A stretch of DNA of 57,322 nt from Methanobrevibacter sp. (GCF_017427765.1 NZ_JAFRSC010000008.1:1-57322); one strand, 5' to 3'. Counted from the first letter of the stretch, positions 25,126 through 34,232 are shown. Notes: generated by a model not told the origin, from the sequence alone. A program made the numbers and translations.

Positions 25126-26427
25126 ATGTTTTGGAACGAAGAAATTGAAACTATGCCAAGGCAAGACCTTGAGGAATTACAGTTAAAGAAACTTCAAAAA
25201 ACTGTAAAAAGAGCTTTTGACAAGATTCCATATTATAACAAAAGATATACAGAAGCTGAAGTTTTTCCTGAAGATATTGAAACTTTAAAAGATATTGAAA
25301 AACTTCCATTCATCACTAAAGATGACTTAAGAGAAAGCTATCCGTTCGGACTTTTCGCAGTTGATATCAAAGAAATTAAAGAACTTCACTCATCATCAGG
25401 TACCACAGGAAAACCTGTTGTATCCGGATATACCGAAAAAGACCTTGATACCTGGGCAGAAACTACTGCACGTGGTCTTACCATGATGGGAATCGGTGAA
25501 GACGATATTCTCCAAAATACCCACGGTTACGGAATGTTTACAGGCGGATTCGGCGTTCACTACGGTTCACATAAGGTAGGTGCGGCAATCATTCCGATTT
25601 CAACAGGACAAACCCGAAGACAAATCGAAATCATGAGCGACTTTGGAACAACCGGACTTATTTTTACCCCTTCATACGGAATACACCTGGGAGAAGTGGC
25701 CTTGGAAGAGGGAATTGACCCTAAAGATTTAGGCATTAAGGCCATCGGTTTTGGTGCTGAAGGATGGACTGAAGAGATCAGACAAAGAGTGGAAGAACTC
25801 TTCGGATGCAAAGCATATAACATTTACGGACTGACTGAACTAATGGGACCTGGTGTTGGAGTTGAATGTGAAGCGCAAAACGGTCTTCACATTGCAGAAG
25901 ACATTTATTATCCGGAAATCATTGACCCTAATACCGGCAAAGTCATAGGTGCCGACAAGCCTGGAGAACTGGTGCTGACAAATATTGACAGGGAAGGAAT
26001 GCCAGTTATCAGATTCAGAACAAAAGATTTAACCAAACTCACTTATGAAAAATGTGAGTGCGGAAGGACACATGCAAGAATGAGCAGAATCACAGGAAGA
26101 TCCGATGACATGATTAAAGTTAAAGGAGTAGCTATTTTCCCATCACAAATCGAAAAAGCCCTGCTTAAGGCCGGTGATGTAGAGCCTCATTATATGATTA
26201 TAGTTACAAGACCTGGAACTTTAGATGAAATCGAAGTCAAAGTTGAAGCATCCAAAGACATTTTCTTTGACGGTGTAAAAGAAATGATGGCAGTTCAAAC
26301 TAAAATCGGAAAATACATTGAAAATGAAACAGGCATACGTGTTAAAGTAACACTTGTTGAACCAAAAACACTGCCTAGATTTGAAGGAAAAGCAAAAAGA
26401 GTAATCGATAAGAGAAACCTGCACTAG
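25126..26427 (+). CDS. paaK: Phenylacetate-CoA ligase-type aryl-acid:CoA ligase
   Basis: The 433-aa adenylate-forming enzyme activates an aryl acid with ATP and CoA. Motifs are SSGTTGKPVVSGYTEKD (ATP loop), EGWTEEIRQRVEELFGCKAY, NIYGLTELMGPGVG, RFRTKDLT, and GRSDDMIKVKGVAIFPSQIE. The C-terminal lobe with IENETGIRVKV and FEGKAKRV matches PaaK. I chose the ATG at 25126 (MFWNEEIETMP), with GAGG 6 bases before, over 25114. It lies 8 bases before an ACT protein in an operon known in methanogens, where it is linked to reversible conversion of aryl acetates and amino acids through indolepyruvate oxidoreductase. Confidence 0.9.
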   Translation: MFWNEEIETMPRQDLEELQLKKLQKTVKRAFDKIPYYNKRYTEAEVFPEDIETLKDIEKLPFITKDDLRESYPFGLFAVDIKEIKELHSSSGTTGKPVVSGYTEKDLDTWAETTARGLTMMGIGEDDILQNTHGYGMFTGGFGVHYGSHKVGAAIIPISTGQTRRQIEIMSDFGTTGLIFTPSYGIHLGEVALEEGIDPKDLGIKAIGFGAEGWTEEIRQRVEELFGCKAYNIYGLTELMGPGVGVECEAQNGLHIAEDIYYPEIIDPNTGKVIGADKPGELVLTNIDREGMPVIRFRTKDLTKLTYEKCECGRTHARMSRITGRSDDMIKVKGVAIFPSQIEKALLKAGDVEPHYMIIVTRPGTLDEIEVKVEASKDIFFDGVKEMMAVQTKIGKYIENETGIRVKVTLVEPKTLPRFEGKAKRVIDKRNLH

Positions 26428-26435
26428 GTGATAAA

Positions 26436-26867
26436 ATGAAAATAAAACAGTTATCAATATTTTTACAGAATAAAATGGGAAGCCTATCAAAACCATTGGA
26501 AGTGCTCAGCGATGCTGATGTCAACATAAGAGCAATGTGCATGGCAGATACTTCCGAATTCGGTATTTTAAGACTTGTTGTTGATAATCCTCTAAAAGGA
26601 AAAGAAGTTTTAGAAGAAAGCAACTTTTTAGTTAAAATTACCGAAATCATCGGAGTTGAAATGAATGATGCCCCGGGCGGACTGACACATGTTTTAAAAG
26701 TCATTAAAGATAGCGGAATTGATTTGGAATATCTTTATGCATTTACTCATGATAAAGCGGGAAAAGCAATATTGCTGCTGCATGCAGACGATATTGACCG
26801 TCTAATCACCGCCTTAGAAAAAAACAATATAACTATTGTATCTTCTAAAGAAGTTTATAATTTATAA
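26436..26867 (+). CDS. ACT-domain protein (two ACT domains)
   Basis: The 143-aa protein contains two tandem ACT domains. The first is LSIFLQNKMGSLSKPLEVL to about residue 70. The second is VEMNDAPGGLTHVLKVIKDS with DLEYLYAFTHDK to residue 140. ACT domains bind amino acids and regulate linked enzymes. It follows paaK after 8 bp with AGGTGATAAA before the ATG. This pair is typical for methanogens, and the ACT protein probably senses an aromatic amino acid to control the ligase. A T-rich and A-rich stretch (26876-26894) separates it from the convergent hydrolase gene. Confidence 0.88.
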   Translation: MKIKQLSIFLQNKMGSLSKPLEVLSDADVNIRAMCMADTSEFGILRLVVDNPLKGKEVLEESNFLVKITEIIGVEMNDAPGGLTHVLKVIKDSGIDLEYLYAFTHDKAGKAILLLHADDIDRLITALEKNNITIVSSKEVYNL

Positions 26868-26894
26868 CTTCTTTTCTCTATTTTTTAAAAAAAA

Positions 26895-27599
26895 TTATTG
26901 TAAACTGTTAATGAAGTTAAAAATTTCATTAACCGCTTGTTTTTGCTGGTCTTCAGCAGAAATGGTTGCTTTTCCATCACCTTCCTGAGGACCGTAGTAA
27001 GCAAACTGTTCGTGGTTTCCGCCTTCAATGACAAATTCAGTTAAATTGCTCATCAAAGGTTTGGATTCATTGTATGATTTCATGTTTAAAATTCCATCTT
27101 CGGAGCCATAGATAGACAATACCGGTTTGGAAATTTTTTCTGTAGGATAACCTGCAATCAGTATCAATCCGTCACTTTTATTGGTGGAATTGATATATGA
27201 CGCTGCAACCAGACCTCCAAGTGAATGACCTGACATATAATAATGTGAATGGTTTCCTCTGTCAATTATCGGATCTGCACTTTTTTCTGCGAAAAATGCA
27301 AAGTTAAAAGGCATTTCAAGTACATATGAATCTACACCACGGCCTGCCAAATCCATAAACATCGGCAGATATGAAGTATATTCATTTTTAGCCCCAGGAT
27401 AGAATATCACTGCACTGTCATTACCTGGACCGTCCAGGAATAATCCATTGTCAATTTTAACAACAGAAATATTTTCGGTTCCATTAAGACAATCGGTTGC
27501 GATTTTTTCGGCATGATGATACTCTGTGAAATAGAATACGGTATAACCGACCGCCAATAAAACAATTATTATCAATGCAATCTTTATTTTCTTATTCAT
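26895..27599 (-). CDS. Membrane-anchored alpha/beta hydrolase
   Basis: About 234 aa. An N-terminal signal-anchor helix (IKIALIIIVLLAVGYTVFYF) is followed by an alpha/beta hydrolase domain. The nucleophile elbow is GHSLGG (Ser). The acid lies in SIYGSEDG, and the His in EGGNHEQFAYYG completes the triad. The oxyanion region is FYPGAKNEY. The domain is therefore outside the cell. I prefer the ATG at 27599; an upstream TTG at 27608 would add three residues. It belongs to the dienelactone-hydrolase-like/alpha-beta hydrolase group with unknown ester substrate. It stands alone, convergent to the ACT gene. Confidence 0.85.
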   Translation of the reverse strand: MNKKIKIALIIIVLLAVGYTVFYFTEYHHAEKIATDCLNGTENISVVKIDNGLFLDGPGNDSAVIFYPGAKNEYTSYLPMFMDLAGRGVDSYVLEMPFNFAFFAEKSADPIIDRGNHSHYYMSGHSLGGLVAASYINSTNKSDGLILIAGYPTEKISKPVLSIYGSEDGILNMKSYNESKPLMSNLTEFVIEGGNHEQFAYYGPQEGDGKATISAEDQQKQAVNEIFNFINSLQ

Positions 27600-27681
27600 A
27601 AAAACCAACTTACAATATTAAATTAAACAATTTAATATATATAATTAACTAAGAATCATTATTTTATAGAAATTAATAAAA

Positions 27682-27706
27682 AAATTGTTTCAAATTGAAA
27701 CAATTT
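27682..27706 (-). terminator. Hairpin terminator after mptG
   Basis: AAATTGTTTC and GAAACAATTT form a perfect 10-bp stem with a 5-base loop. It begins 13 bases after the stop of the gene ending at 27720 and is followed by a short T-run on the minus strand. Confidence 0.6.
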
Positions 27707-27719
27707 AAGAAAAACAGAA

Positions 27720-28703
27720 TTATTTTTCAATGACAAAACCATGATTTTGTGCTTTGGTTACAAATACAGTACCATTATCACCGATAATCTCTTTGGTTTT
27801 CTCAACGATATCTGCATTTGATTCATCAAATACAGTATATAAAACCGGTCCGAATGATGAAATACCTACACCATATGCTCCGGCATTCTCAATAGCTTTC
27901 ATTGTTGGCAGATAACTTGCATCAAGAGAATGTTCAAGTTTATTGAATCCAACTTTTTGAAGCTCGCTTACAGCCCATCCGAAGTTTTTAATATCTTTTT
28001 CAAGCATGAAAGGAACAAGATTCATCAATATCAAATGAGATACCTGTTCAACCTCTTCTTTCGGAATAGGACAATATGTCTGGAAGACATCCACTTCATC
28101 ATCGCCTTCAACATGAACTTCAATTTCAGGAATTGCTATTAAAATATTCCATTCTTCAGGAAAATCATACCTTGCAATTAATGTTGCAGGTTTCGCTTTT
28201 GAAGCTCCTGAAGGTAAAAATAAAGGTTTTTCCTCTTTGCTGTGTCCCCCATCCAATATGAATCCACCCAAATCATGAGTATATGTTCCGATTCCAGAGG
28301 TTCCTCCTCTTCCAACAATACTGCTTAATTCTCTGCTTTCAATTTCAATACCCATTGTTTCTGTAATTAAATGAGCAGTTGAAACTGCGATTTGTGTTCC
28401 GCTTCCAAATCCGGAATGAGGCGGATAAGTTTGGTGAACAGTAAAATGAAAACCTGAATCAATGTCAAAATGTTCCATAGTTTTTTTGGCTGCATCAGGG
28501 ATTTTTTCCCTGCATTCTTCGATAGCTTCCTCATCGCTTACAGTGTCGGCGAAATCTAATGTAATTCCACTTTCAGTTTGCTCAACTTCCAATACAAATT
28601 GCGGATCAGCTAATGCTAAACCAATACCTCCATCCACTCTTCTATATGACCCGTTCAAATCAATAAGAGACATATGAATTCTTGAAGGTGCTTTAATAAT
28701 CAT
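27720..28703 (-). CDS. mptG: Beta-ribofuranosylaminobenzene 5'-phosphate synthase (methanopterin biosynthesis)
   Basis: The 327-aa GHMP-kinase-fold enzyme condenses p-hydroxy/aminobenzoate with PRPP in the first committed step of methanopterin synthesis. Family motifs are APSRIHMSLIDLNG, RVDGGIGLAL, HSGFGSGTQIAVSTAHLI (phosphate loop) and VGRGGTSGIGTYTHDLGGF, with GISSFGPVLY near the C-terminus. I place the start at the ATG at 28703 (MIIKAPSR), with GGAAGTG upstream; the frame to 28733 would add ten unlikely residues. The gene stands alone with its own hairpin terminator. The gene symbol follows methanogen usage and is less certain than the function. Confidence 0.9.
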   Translation of the reverse strand: MIIKAPSRIHMSLIDLNGSYRRVDGGIGLALADPQFVLEVEQTESGITLDFADTVSDEEAIEECREKIPDAAKKTMEHFDIDSGFHFTVHQTYPPHSGFGSGTQIAVSTAHLITETMGIEIESRELSSIVGRGGTSGIGTYTHDLGGFILDGGHSKEEKPLFLPSGASKAKPATLIARYDFPEEWNILIAIPEIEVHVEGDDEVDVFQTYCPIPKEEVEQVSHLILMNLVPFMLEKDIKNFGWAVSELQKVGFNKLEHSLDASYLPTMKAIENAGAYGVGISSFGPVLYTVFDESNADIVEKTKEIIGDNGTVFVTKAQNHGFVIEK

Positions 28704-28797
28704 CTTTTCACTTCCATATAAATATATAAACAATTAATTTTTTATTTGAAGAATATATAATGTTTTCTATATTAATCAAGTAATATAATGAAAATAA

Positions 28798-29451
28798 TTA
28801 TTCAAAATCCAAATCGTCAACACTTTCTACTAATTTTTCAGCCAAAGCGCAAGTCACATCCATCGATTCTGAAGAATAACACTCATAAACAATGGTTGGA
28901 ATACCTGCTTTTGATGTGGGCTCTGTAATAAACGGAGGACTTGAGCGGAATTCAGGAGCATAGTATTGAAGTTCTGGAATATCCTTTAAAATCAAATTCA
29001 AAAATTTTTCTGAATCTTCATCAAATCCCGGAGCAAAGACAAAATTGGTTATCTGATAATCACCCGGCCCATCTGGACCTCTATTTGAGTGAATGTCCAA
29101 AAACAAGTCAAATTTTTTATCGATAATGTCATCTCGGATAAATTCCTGGGCCAATAGCTGGCCTTCAAGACGTCCCTCAGTTTGTGAGTTTGAATCACAG
29201 ACATTAATATTATAAAGATAATAACAGTATTTTAAGTCTTTTTTGGAAGTCAGTTTTTCAAATAGTGCTCTGTGAGATTTGCTCTCTAAAGGATGCATTC
29301 CAATTACATAAGCTATTTTGACTTTAGAATCAGAGTTACCCAATGGACCATGAACATGAACACTGCCTAAATCGTTTTTACCAAGTAAACGAGCATCATA
29401 CCTACTTGAATCAACTTGTGCAGCATCGGTAGGGCATTTAGGAAAACTCAC
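28798..29451 (-). CDS. M14/AstE-like zinc carboxypeptidase-type hydrolase
   Basis: The 217-aa protein has the zinc signature of succinylglutamate desuccinylase/M14 peptidases: IGMHPLESKSHRALF (His-x2-Glu), a second His in FLDIHSNRG, and a catalytic Glu candidate in TIVYECYS near the C-terminus. It is shorter than M14 peptidases and has no signal peptide. It starts at a GTG at 29451 with AGGTG upstream and comes 26 bases after the terminator of ferritin, so it may be read separately. The substrate is unknown. Confidence 0.75.
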   Translation of the reverse strand: MSFPKCPTDAAQVDSSRYDARLLGKNDLGSVHVHGPLGNSDSKVKIAYVIGMHPLESKSHRALFEKLTSKKDLKYCYYLYNINVCDSNSQTEGRLEGQLLAQEFIRDDIIDKKFDLFLDIHSNRGPDGPGDYQITNFVFAPGFDEDSEKFLNLILKDIPELQYYAPEFRSSPPFITEPTSKAGIPTIVYECYSSESMDVTCALAEKLVESVDDLDFE

Positions 29452-29476
29452 ATTAACACCTAAAAAAATAAGTTAT

Positions 29477-29496
29477 GACTAGAAATTAATCTAGTC
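29477..29496 (-). terminator. Hairpin terminator overlapping the ferritin stop codon
   Basis: GACTAGA-AATTAA-TCTAGTC is a perfect 7-bp stem that contains the ferritin stop codon. The minus strand continues with a T-run (29462-29468). Confidence 0.6.
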
Positions 29497-29991
29497 TTCG
29501 GATGGTGCACGTGCACCTAATTCTTTGTTTAATTCGTAAATTAATCTGTTGTCGCCGTCAGCGAGTTTTATTTTAGCAACCAATTCCATTGCATTTTCTT
29601 CTTCTTCAACTTGTTCTTCAACAAACCATTGCAAGAAATTGTTGGTTGCGTGATCTTTTTCTTCGATAGCTAAATTAACTAAATCGTTAATAAGGCCAGT
29701 AACCATTTTTTCATGTTCAAGCACATGTTCAAATGCAGCTACAGGAGAATCCCATTCAGTTTGAGGACCGTCAATTGCAGTTAAAGTTACAGAAGCTCCT
29801 CTTCTAATGATGTAATCATAGAATTTCATTCCATGTTCCAATTCTTCTTCTGCCTGTACTCTCATCCAGTTTGCAAATCCTGCTAAATCTTCATCTTCAA
29901 AGTAAGCTGCCATGGATAAGTATAAATATCCAGAGTAAATTTCAGCGTTTAATTGTCCGTTTAAAGCTTTTTCCATATTTTCGGATACCAT
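29491..29991 (-). CDS. ftn: Ferritin
   Basis: The 166-aa protein is a bacterial-type ferritin (FtnA) that oxidises Fe2+ and stores iron in a 24-mer shell in the cytosol. The ferroxidase site is visible: Glu in [27 protein letters not shown] (Glu and His), and Glu and Gln in [14 protein letters not shown]. The start at 29991 ([10 protein letters not shown]) has GGTGATATA upstream. The longer frame to 30009 would add MYIGDI and overlap that site. It is a single-gene unit with a terminator hairpin, divergent from nudC. It protects against iron-driven oxidative damage together with the rubrerythrins. Confidence 0.95.
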   Translation of the reverse strand: MVSENMEKALNGQLNAEIYSGYLYLSMAAYFEDEDLAGFANWMRVQAEEELEHGMKFYDYIIRRGASVTLTAIDGPQTEWDSPVAAFEHVLEHEKMVTGLINDLVNLAIEEKDHATNNFLQWFVEEQVEEEENAMELVAKIKLADGDNRLIYELNKELGARAPSED

Positions 29992-30074
29992 TATATCACC
30001 AATATACATTTTGTACTTGATTTCTTATATAGTTTAAGTGACCATTTAATTACCTTGATAACATAATAATTAAT

Positions 30075-30866
30075 ATGATAGAAAAATCCGTTTATGAAAA
30101 TTATGAGATTGATTTTAGTGATTCATACACCAGTGATGATGCATATTACTTTATTTTCAACGATGAAAGAGAGTTATATTTAACTGATGATAAAACATTA
30201 CCTTCATCCTTTGAAAATACCAATACCGATTTTAAATTATATATCGGAAAATACAAAAATAAGGACACTTTTATAATCAACACCAATAGTGACAAATCCT
30301 TCTTTTCCCTTAAGGAAGTTTATGATATTGACAAGGACATCTATCTGATGGCAACCAGAGCCGTTTTGGTTCGTGACTGGTATATCCAGCATCAGTTTTG
30401 CGGCAGGTGCGCAACTGCAACCGTATTAGATGAAAAGGACATGATGTTAAAGTGCCCTTCATGCGGTCAGATGCACTATCCGAGAATCGCTCCTGCAATT
30501 ATTGTGGCCATAAGAAAAGGTGATGAACTGCTTATGGCGAAACACAGCTATCACGAAAATATAAGATATGCATTAATAGCAGGTTTTGTTGAGCCCGGCG
30601 AAAGCATAGAAGAAGCCGTGCACAGAGAAGTTTTAGAGGAAATCGGAATAAAAATCAAAAATCTGAAATATCAAAAAAGCCAGTCCTGGCCATTTCCGAA
30701 TTCCCTGATGCTTGGATTTACTGCAGAATATGACTCAGGCGAGATAAAGGTAGATGGTGATGAGATTCTTAAGGCAAAATGGTTTAAAAAAGATGAAATC
30801 ATCAGATATGACTCTGACATTAGCATTTCCGACTGGCTAATACAGTCCTTTATTGATGACTGTTAG
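30075..30866 (+). CDS. nudC: NAD+ diphosphatase, NudC-type Nudix hydrolase
   Basis: The 263-aa enzyme splits NAD(H) to NMN(H) and AMP, and in bacteria removes NAD caps from RNA. It has a zinc ribbon (CGRC ... CPSCGQMHYPR), the Nudix box GFVEPGESIEEAVHREVLEE with IGI, and the NudC signature SQSWPFPNSLMLG right after it. The N-terminal domain is shorter than in E. coli. The NAMPT gene earlier in the window makes NMN, the product released here. It converges on the MalY gene with a 30-bp overlap of coding regions on opposite strands. Confidence 0.95.
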   Translation: MIEKSVYENYEIDFSDSYTSDDAYYFIFNDERELYLTDDKTLPSSFENTNTDFKLYIGKYKNKDTFIINTNSDKSFFSLKEVYDIDKDIYLMATRAVLVRDWYIQHQFCGRCATATVLDEKDMMLKCPSCGQMHYPRIAPAIIVAIRKGDELLMAKHSYHENIRYALIAGFVEPGESIEEAVHREVLEEIGIKIKNLKYQKSQSWPFPNSLMLGFTAEYDSGEIKVDGDEILKAKWFKKDEIIRYDSDISISDWLIQSFIDDC

Positions 30867-32015
30867 TGCAGTCACTCCTGCCTTCAATCTCCCCAGACCT
30901 TCCATCAATAACTCTTTGGGACATGCTATATTCATCCTCAAGAAATTATCGCCGCATTCTCCAAAATCACTTCCGGCAGATAAAAACAGCCCCTGATTTG
31001 TCCTTAAAAATTCAGACATGACTTTTGAGTGAACATTTAAAGCAGAACAGTCCAGCCACAACAGGTAGGTTGCATCGCATTCAACCAGTTTAATTATAGG
31101 CAGTTCATTAGCCAGATATTCCTTGACGGCAAGCTTATTTTCATATAACACTTCTTTTAGCTTCTCAAGCCATTCTTCACTTTCATTATAAGCTGACATT
31201 ACTGCAGCCGTTGCAAAAACGTTGCATGAATCTGAATTGTCAACGTGCAGTTGAGTTTTAATTTTACTGAACAGCTCTTCATTTTTAGTATGGACGATTG
31301 AACTTTGAAAACCTGCAATATTGAATGATTTTGAAGGAGATAGACAAGTAATTACCCTATCATAATCACTTGAAACTTCAAAGGGATTGTATTTTAAACC
31401 AGGATCTGTCAAATCACAGTGAATCTCATCGCTGATTAGTATGACGTCATGTTTTCTGCACAAATCACCAATCTTTGATAAATCCTCCTGTGACCAGATT
31501 TTACCGATAGGATTTTGAGGATTGCACAAAATAAACATCTCAACATCAGCCAATTTTTTATCCAAATCATCAAAGTCAATATAATAATTTCCATTTTCAT
31601 AAATTAACTGGTTTTCTGTGACATTTCTGTTGTTATCTTCGATTACATAGAAAAATACATGATAAACCGGTGTCTGGATTAGGATATTGTCTCCGACATC
31701 AGTTAAACATCTAATCATTGATGATATTGATGGCATCACTCCTGTTGAGTACATCATATCATCTTTAGACATTTTAAAGTTGTATCTTCTATCCCACCAG
31801 CTGATATATGATTCAAAAAGCTCATCGGGAACAATTGTATAGCCGAAAATCGGATGATTTGCTCTTTTTTGAATTGCTTTTTGAATTACCGGAGCAACCT
31901 TAAAGTCCATATCAGCCACCCACATCGGAATATCATCTTCAAATAAATCCCATTTAAGGCAGTTGGTGTCTTTTCTATCGACTAGACTTTCAAAATCATA
32001 TTTAGTATTTTTCAT
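30837..32015 (-). CDS. MalY/PatB-type PLP C-S lyase/aminotransferase
   Basis: About 392 aa, a class I/II aminotransferase-fold protein of the MalY/PatB group, which cleaves cystathionine or cysteine conjugates. Features are DLFEDDIPMWVADMDFKVAP, the cofactor region YSTGVMPSIS, ILCNPQNPIGKIWS, the Asp/Tyr region LISDEIHCDL, and the PLP lysine in LSPSKSFNIAGFQ. The ATG at 32015 has AAGGATTCACT upstream. Its start overlaps the end of the nitroreductase gene by 14 bp, indicating translational coupling. It overlaps nudC by 30 bp on the other strand. A role in sulfur amino-acid breakdown is inferred. Confidence 0.88.
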   Translation of the reverse strand: MKNTKYDFESLVDRKDTNCLKWDLFEDDIPMWVADMDFKVAPVIQKAIQKRANHPIFGYTIVPDELFESYISWWDRRYNFKMSKDDMMYSTGVMPSISSMIRCLTDVGDNILIQTPVYHVFFYVIEDNNRNVTENQLIYENGNYYIDFDDLDKKLADVEMFILCNPQNPIGKIWSQEDLSKIGDLCRKHDVILISDEIHCDLTDPGLKYNPFEVSSDYDRVITCLSPSKSFNIAGFQSSIVHTKNEELFSKIKTQLHVDNSDSCNVFATAAVMSAYNESEEWLEKLKEVLYENKLAVKEYLANELPIIKLVECDATYLLWLDCSALNVHSKVMSEFLRTNQGLFLSAGSDFGECGDNFLRMNIACPKELLMEGLGRLKAGVTALTVINKGLY

Positions 32016-32517
32016 AGTGAATCCTTGTTTCATCAAATTTGTCCATGAACTTGTTTTCCCAGCCTTCGGCAGGATATCCTAAAGTTATTATGCAAAACGG
32101 AATCTGGTTTTCATTATCCAAACCAAACAGCTCAGCAACCGCATCCATTATTTCGGGAGTCGGTGCAACACCGTTCCAGAGGCCTCCTAAACCAAGATTG
32201 ACTGCTTCAAGCAGCATGTTTTCAGCTGCTGCAGACATGTCCTGTTGCCAGTGAAGCTTATAGAATGCCCTTTCAATATTTGCAACAAGCAAGATTGCAA
32301 CCGGTGCGGTTTTAACTCTGGGTTTGATTTCAGAGAGTTTGTTTAAGGTATCCTTATTTTTGATTACGACAAACTCCCATGGTTCGGCTCCAAGTCTTGA
32401 ACCCGGTGCCTGCATTCCTGCTTTTAGGATTTTCATGATATCTTCATCAGAAACTTCTTTAGATTCATATTCACGGATGCTTCTTCTAATATTAATAATT
32501 TCTTCAAAATCTGACAT
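32002..32517 (-). CDS. Nitroreductase family FMN protein (second copy)
   Basis: The 171-aa flavoprotein of the nitroreductase fold is related to the protein at 15679-16179. It has RRSIREYESKEVSDEDI, LKAGMQAPGSRLGAEPWEFV, and LGLGGLWNGVAPTPE, and near the C-terminus ITLGYPAEGWENKF, the same PAE motif. It is the first gene of an operon with the MalY-type lyase, whose start overlaps its end. Partnership with a C-S lyase suggests a role in thiol or sulfur metabolism, but this is inference only. Confidence 0.9.
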   Translation of the reverse strand: MSDFEEIINIRRSIREYESKEVSDEDIMKILKAGMQAPGSRLGAEPWEFVVIKNKDTLNKLSEIKPRVKTAPVAILLVANIERAFYKLHWQQDMSAAAENMLLEAVNLGLGGLWNGVAPTPEIMDAVAELFGLDNENQIPFCIITLGYPAEGWENKFMDKFDETRIHYEKY

Positions 32518-32610
32518 GATTAAAAATTAATTGTTATTCTTATAAATAATTATAGATTTATATAGTTTCAGTTCTAAATTTTTAATTATCTTTAAAAAGG
32601 AGGTGACATA

Positions 32611-33093
32611 ATGATTAACAAAAATGCCGGAATTTTATCAATCATTTTGGGATTAGTATTCATATTGTTCCCAATGTTTTCATCTGGATTAGTTTCAATG
32701 ATAGTTGGTTTAAGTCTATTGTTCTTTGGTATTTCAGCAGCCGTAATGGGCTGGAACATGAAACGTGATTTTGACACATTTTCAATAGCAACAATCATTA
32801 TCGGAATAATAGCAATAATATTCGGATTCCTGTTTATTTTCTACATTGATGCATTATCATTCCTCATAGGCATTCAATTCTATATTGTAGGATTCATAAT
32901 GATTATTTTTGGTATTACTGGAATATTATCCAAATCAGAACACATATCAAATTTCTCATCAATTCTTGTTTTAATAATGGGAATTATTGCAATTGCTTTG
33001 GCTGCATTTGCGCTAAACGAACCAATCTATATTGCAATCATTATTGGAATCGTTTTAATTATTGAAGGAGTAACCTTAATATTATCCGATTAA
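32611..33093 (+). CDS. DUF308 / HdeD-like membrane protein
   Basis: The 160-aa protein has six hydrophobic helices arranged as three two-helix units (SIILGLVFILFPMFSSG, FFGISAAVMGWNM, IGIIAIIFGFLFIFY and so on), characteristic of DUF308/HdeD. In bacteria HdeD helps with acid resistance. An exceptionally good ribosome-binding site, AAAGGAGGTGA, lies 4 bases before the ATG and is the best match to 16S rRNA in the window. It is a single-gene unit ended by a T-tract at 33108-33122. Confidence 0.85.
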   Translation: MINKNAGILSIILGLVFILFPMFSSGLVSMIVGLSLLFFGISAAVMGWNMKRDFDTFSIATIIIGIIAIIFGFLFIFYIDALSFLIGIQFYIVGFIMIIFGITGILSKSEHISNFSSILVLIMGIIAIALAAFALNEPIYIAIIIGIVLIIEGVTLILSD

Positions 33094-33224
33094 GATTACC
33101 CCCTTATTTTTTTTATTTTTTTGTGCCCGGTTAAAAATTTGAAAAAAGAAAATATTTTTACACCGAAAAAATATACGAATCTAACCATTGCCATCATGAA
33201 ATCAAATAATTAACCCGGCATCAT

Positions 33225-33323
33225 TTAGATTTCGCGAAATCTTTTGAGGTATTCATTTTTCACAAAAACTGAATTGACAACAATACATGCAGGACATGCT
33301 GATTTAACTTGGCTTTCGTCAAA
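33225..33323 (-). pseudogene. Possible gene remnant with a CPAC motif
   Basis: The frame reads FDESQVKSACPACIVVNSVF and then a basic tail ending KRFREI-stop. It has no start codon; a TGA lies directly before it. The Cys pair and protein-like composition suggest the last part of a decayed gene or an unrecognised small protein with an unusual start. I do not recognise the family. Confidence 0.25.
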
Positions 33324-33380
33324 TCAACAAATCCAAACATGTAATTAGTTTTATGACGTTTAAAATTAATAAAAATAGCT

Positions 33381-33410
33381 GAAGTGCGAAAATGTGCTTT
33401 TTCACACTTC
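33381..33410 (-). terminator. Hairpin terminator of the 264-aa unknown gene
   Basis: On the minus strand GAAGTGTGAAAA pairs with TTTTCGCACTTC over 12 positions with one G-U pair, leaving a 6-base loop. It is located 14 bases after the stop and is followed by an AT-rich stretch with T-runs. Confidence 0.6.
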
Positions 33411-33423
33411 CGAAAAGTTTAAA

Positions 33424-34218
33424 TTATTCTTCAAAGCAGGAATGTTCAACCACATTAAACTCAATTTCATGCTCTTTGGAGAACTCTTCAATGCTGTTTA
33501 AAATCTCTTCTACATCATCATCCGCATATTCATTTTTAAAGTAATATACAACAGGTTGAGCATTTGTAAATACTCCAATTGTTAAAAATTCATTATTGAA
33601 GACACGTATGATTAAAGTGTTGTACATTTGAATATCAGCAATGATATCATTTTGGGCTTTTCCTGTTGAGGTTTCATTTCCGATTACTTTGATTTGTGAG
33701 TTTTTATAGACTCTTTTCAATTGAAGTATCTTATCCTCATCGGTTAAGACATCCCTTTCAGGTTCCATTTCACTTAATTTATCTTTAAACAGTTTTGCAT
33801 TGTGTAATTTTTCCTGAACTTCATTAAGCTCTTTTTGAAGATTTTTTTCATCCTCTATTAAAGAATTGATGAATGCTTCAGAACCGTTGTTAAAGTTTTC
33901 ATACATTTCCAGCACATCTCTCGGAGATAAGATAGAGTGTTTTTTGTAAAATTCCTTAGTGTGGGGTTTTACGCGTATGCTCAGCGGTTTAAGTTTTTCC
34001 TTTTTAGATTTTCCATCAAAATCAAAGAATTCTTCGGCAAATTCATTGCCCCTTCTGTGAAGAGCATTCATTTTTCTTGTAAACATCTGTTCAAACTCTT
34101 CACGAGTCATGTCTTCAGGGAAGTTGAATTCAAATTCCCCCGGAGAATATGACCCTCCGAATCTTTCATTTCCGAATACAAATTTTCTTGGGTTTTCAGT
34201 TCTTTTTTGGTTTGACAT
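33424..34218 (-). CDS. Unknown protein with coiled coil; possible autoregulated DNA-binding protein
   Basis: I do not recognise this 264-aa protein. Its N-terminal third is charged and likely flexible. A short basic segment (LSIRVKPHTKEFYKKHSILS) precedes a helical region (PRDVLEMYENF) and a coiled coil (about residues 115-150, EDEKNLQKELNEVQEKLHN). The C-terminal part (LIIRVFNNEFLTIGVFTNAQ) looks like a small alpha/beta fold. No signal or membrane segment is present. The gene has a TATA box at about 34285-34292 and two conspicuous inverted repeats flanking its start, plus its own terminator. The strong promoter architecture suggests tight regulation, possibly by the product itself. Confidence 0.6.
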   Translation of the reverse strand: MSNQKRTENPRKFVFGNERFGGSYSPGEFEFNFPEDMTREEFEQMFTRKMNALHRRGNEFAEEFFDFDGKSKKEKLKPLSIRVKPHTKEFYKKHSILSPRDVLEMYENFNNGSEAFINSLIEDEKNLQKELNEVQEKLHNAKLFKDKLSEMEPERDVLTDEDKILQLKRVYKNSQIKVIGNETSTGKAQNDIIADIQMYNTLIIRVFNNEFLTIGVFTNAQPVVYYFKNEYADDDVEEILNSIEEFSKEHEIEFNVVEHSCFEE

Positions 34219-34232
34219 TTTATCACCCTACT

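Larger units (their letters stand above)
33094..33423. other. 330-bp gap with a possible gene remnant, a palindrome and two terminators
   Basis: The gap holds the T-tract terminator of the HdeD-like gene (33108-33122), a perfect 16-bp palindrome AGATTTCGCGAAATCT at 33227-33242, and on the minus strand an open frame of 32 codons at 33225-33323. The hairpin terminator of the unknown 264-aa gene is at 33381-33410. No intact gene was found. Confidence 0.5.
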
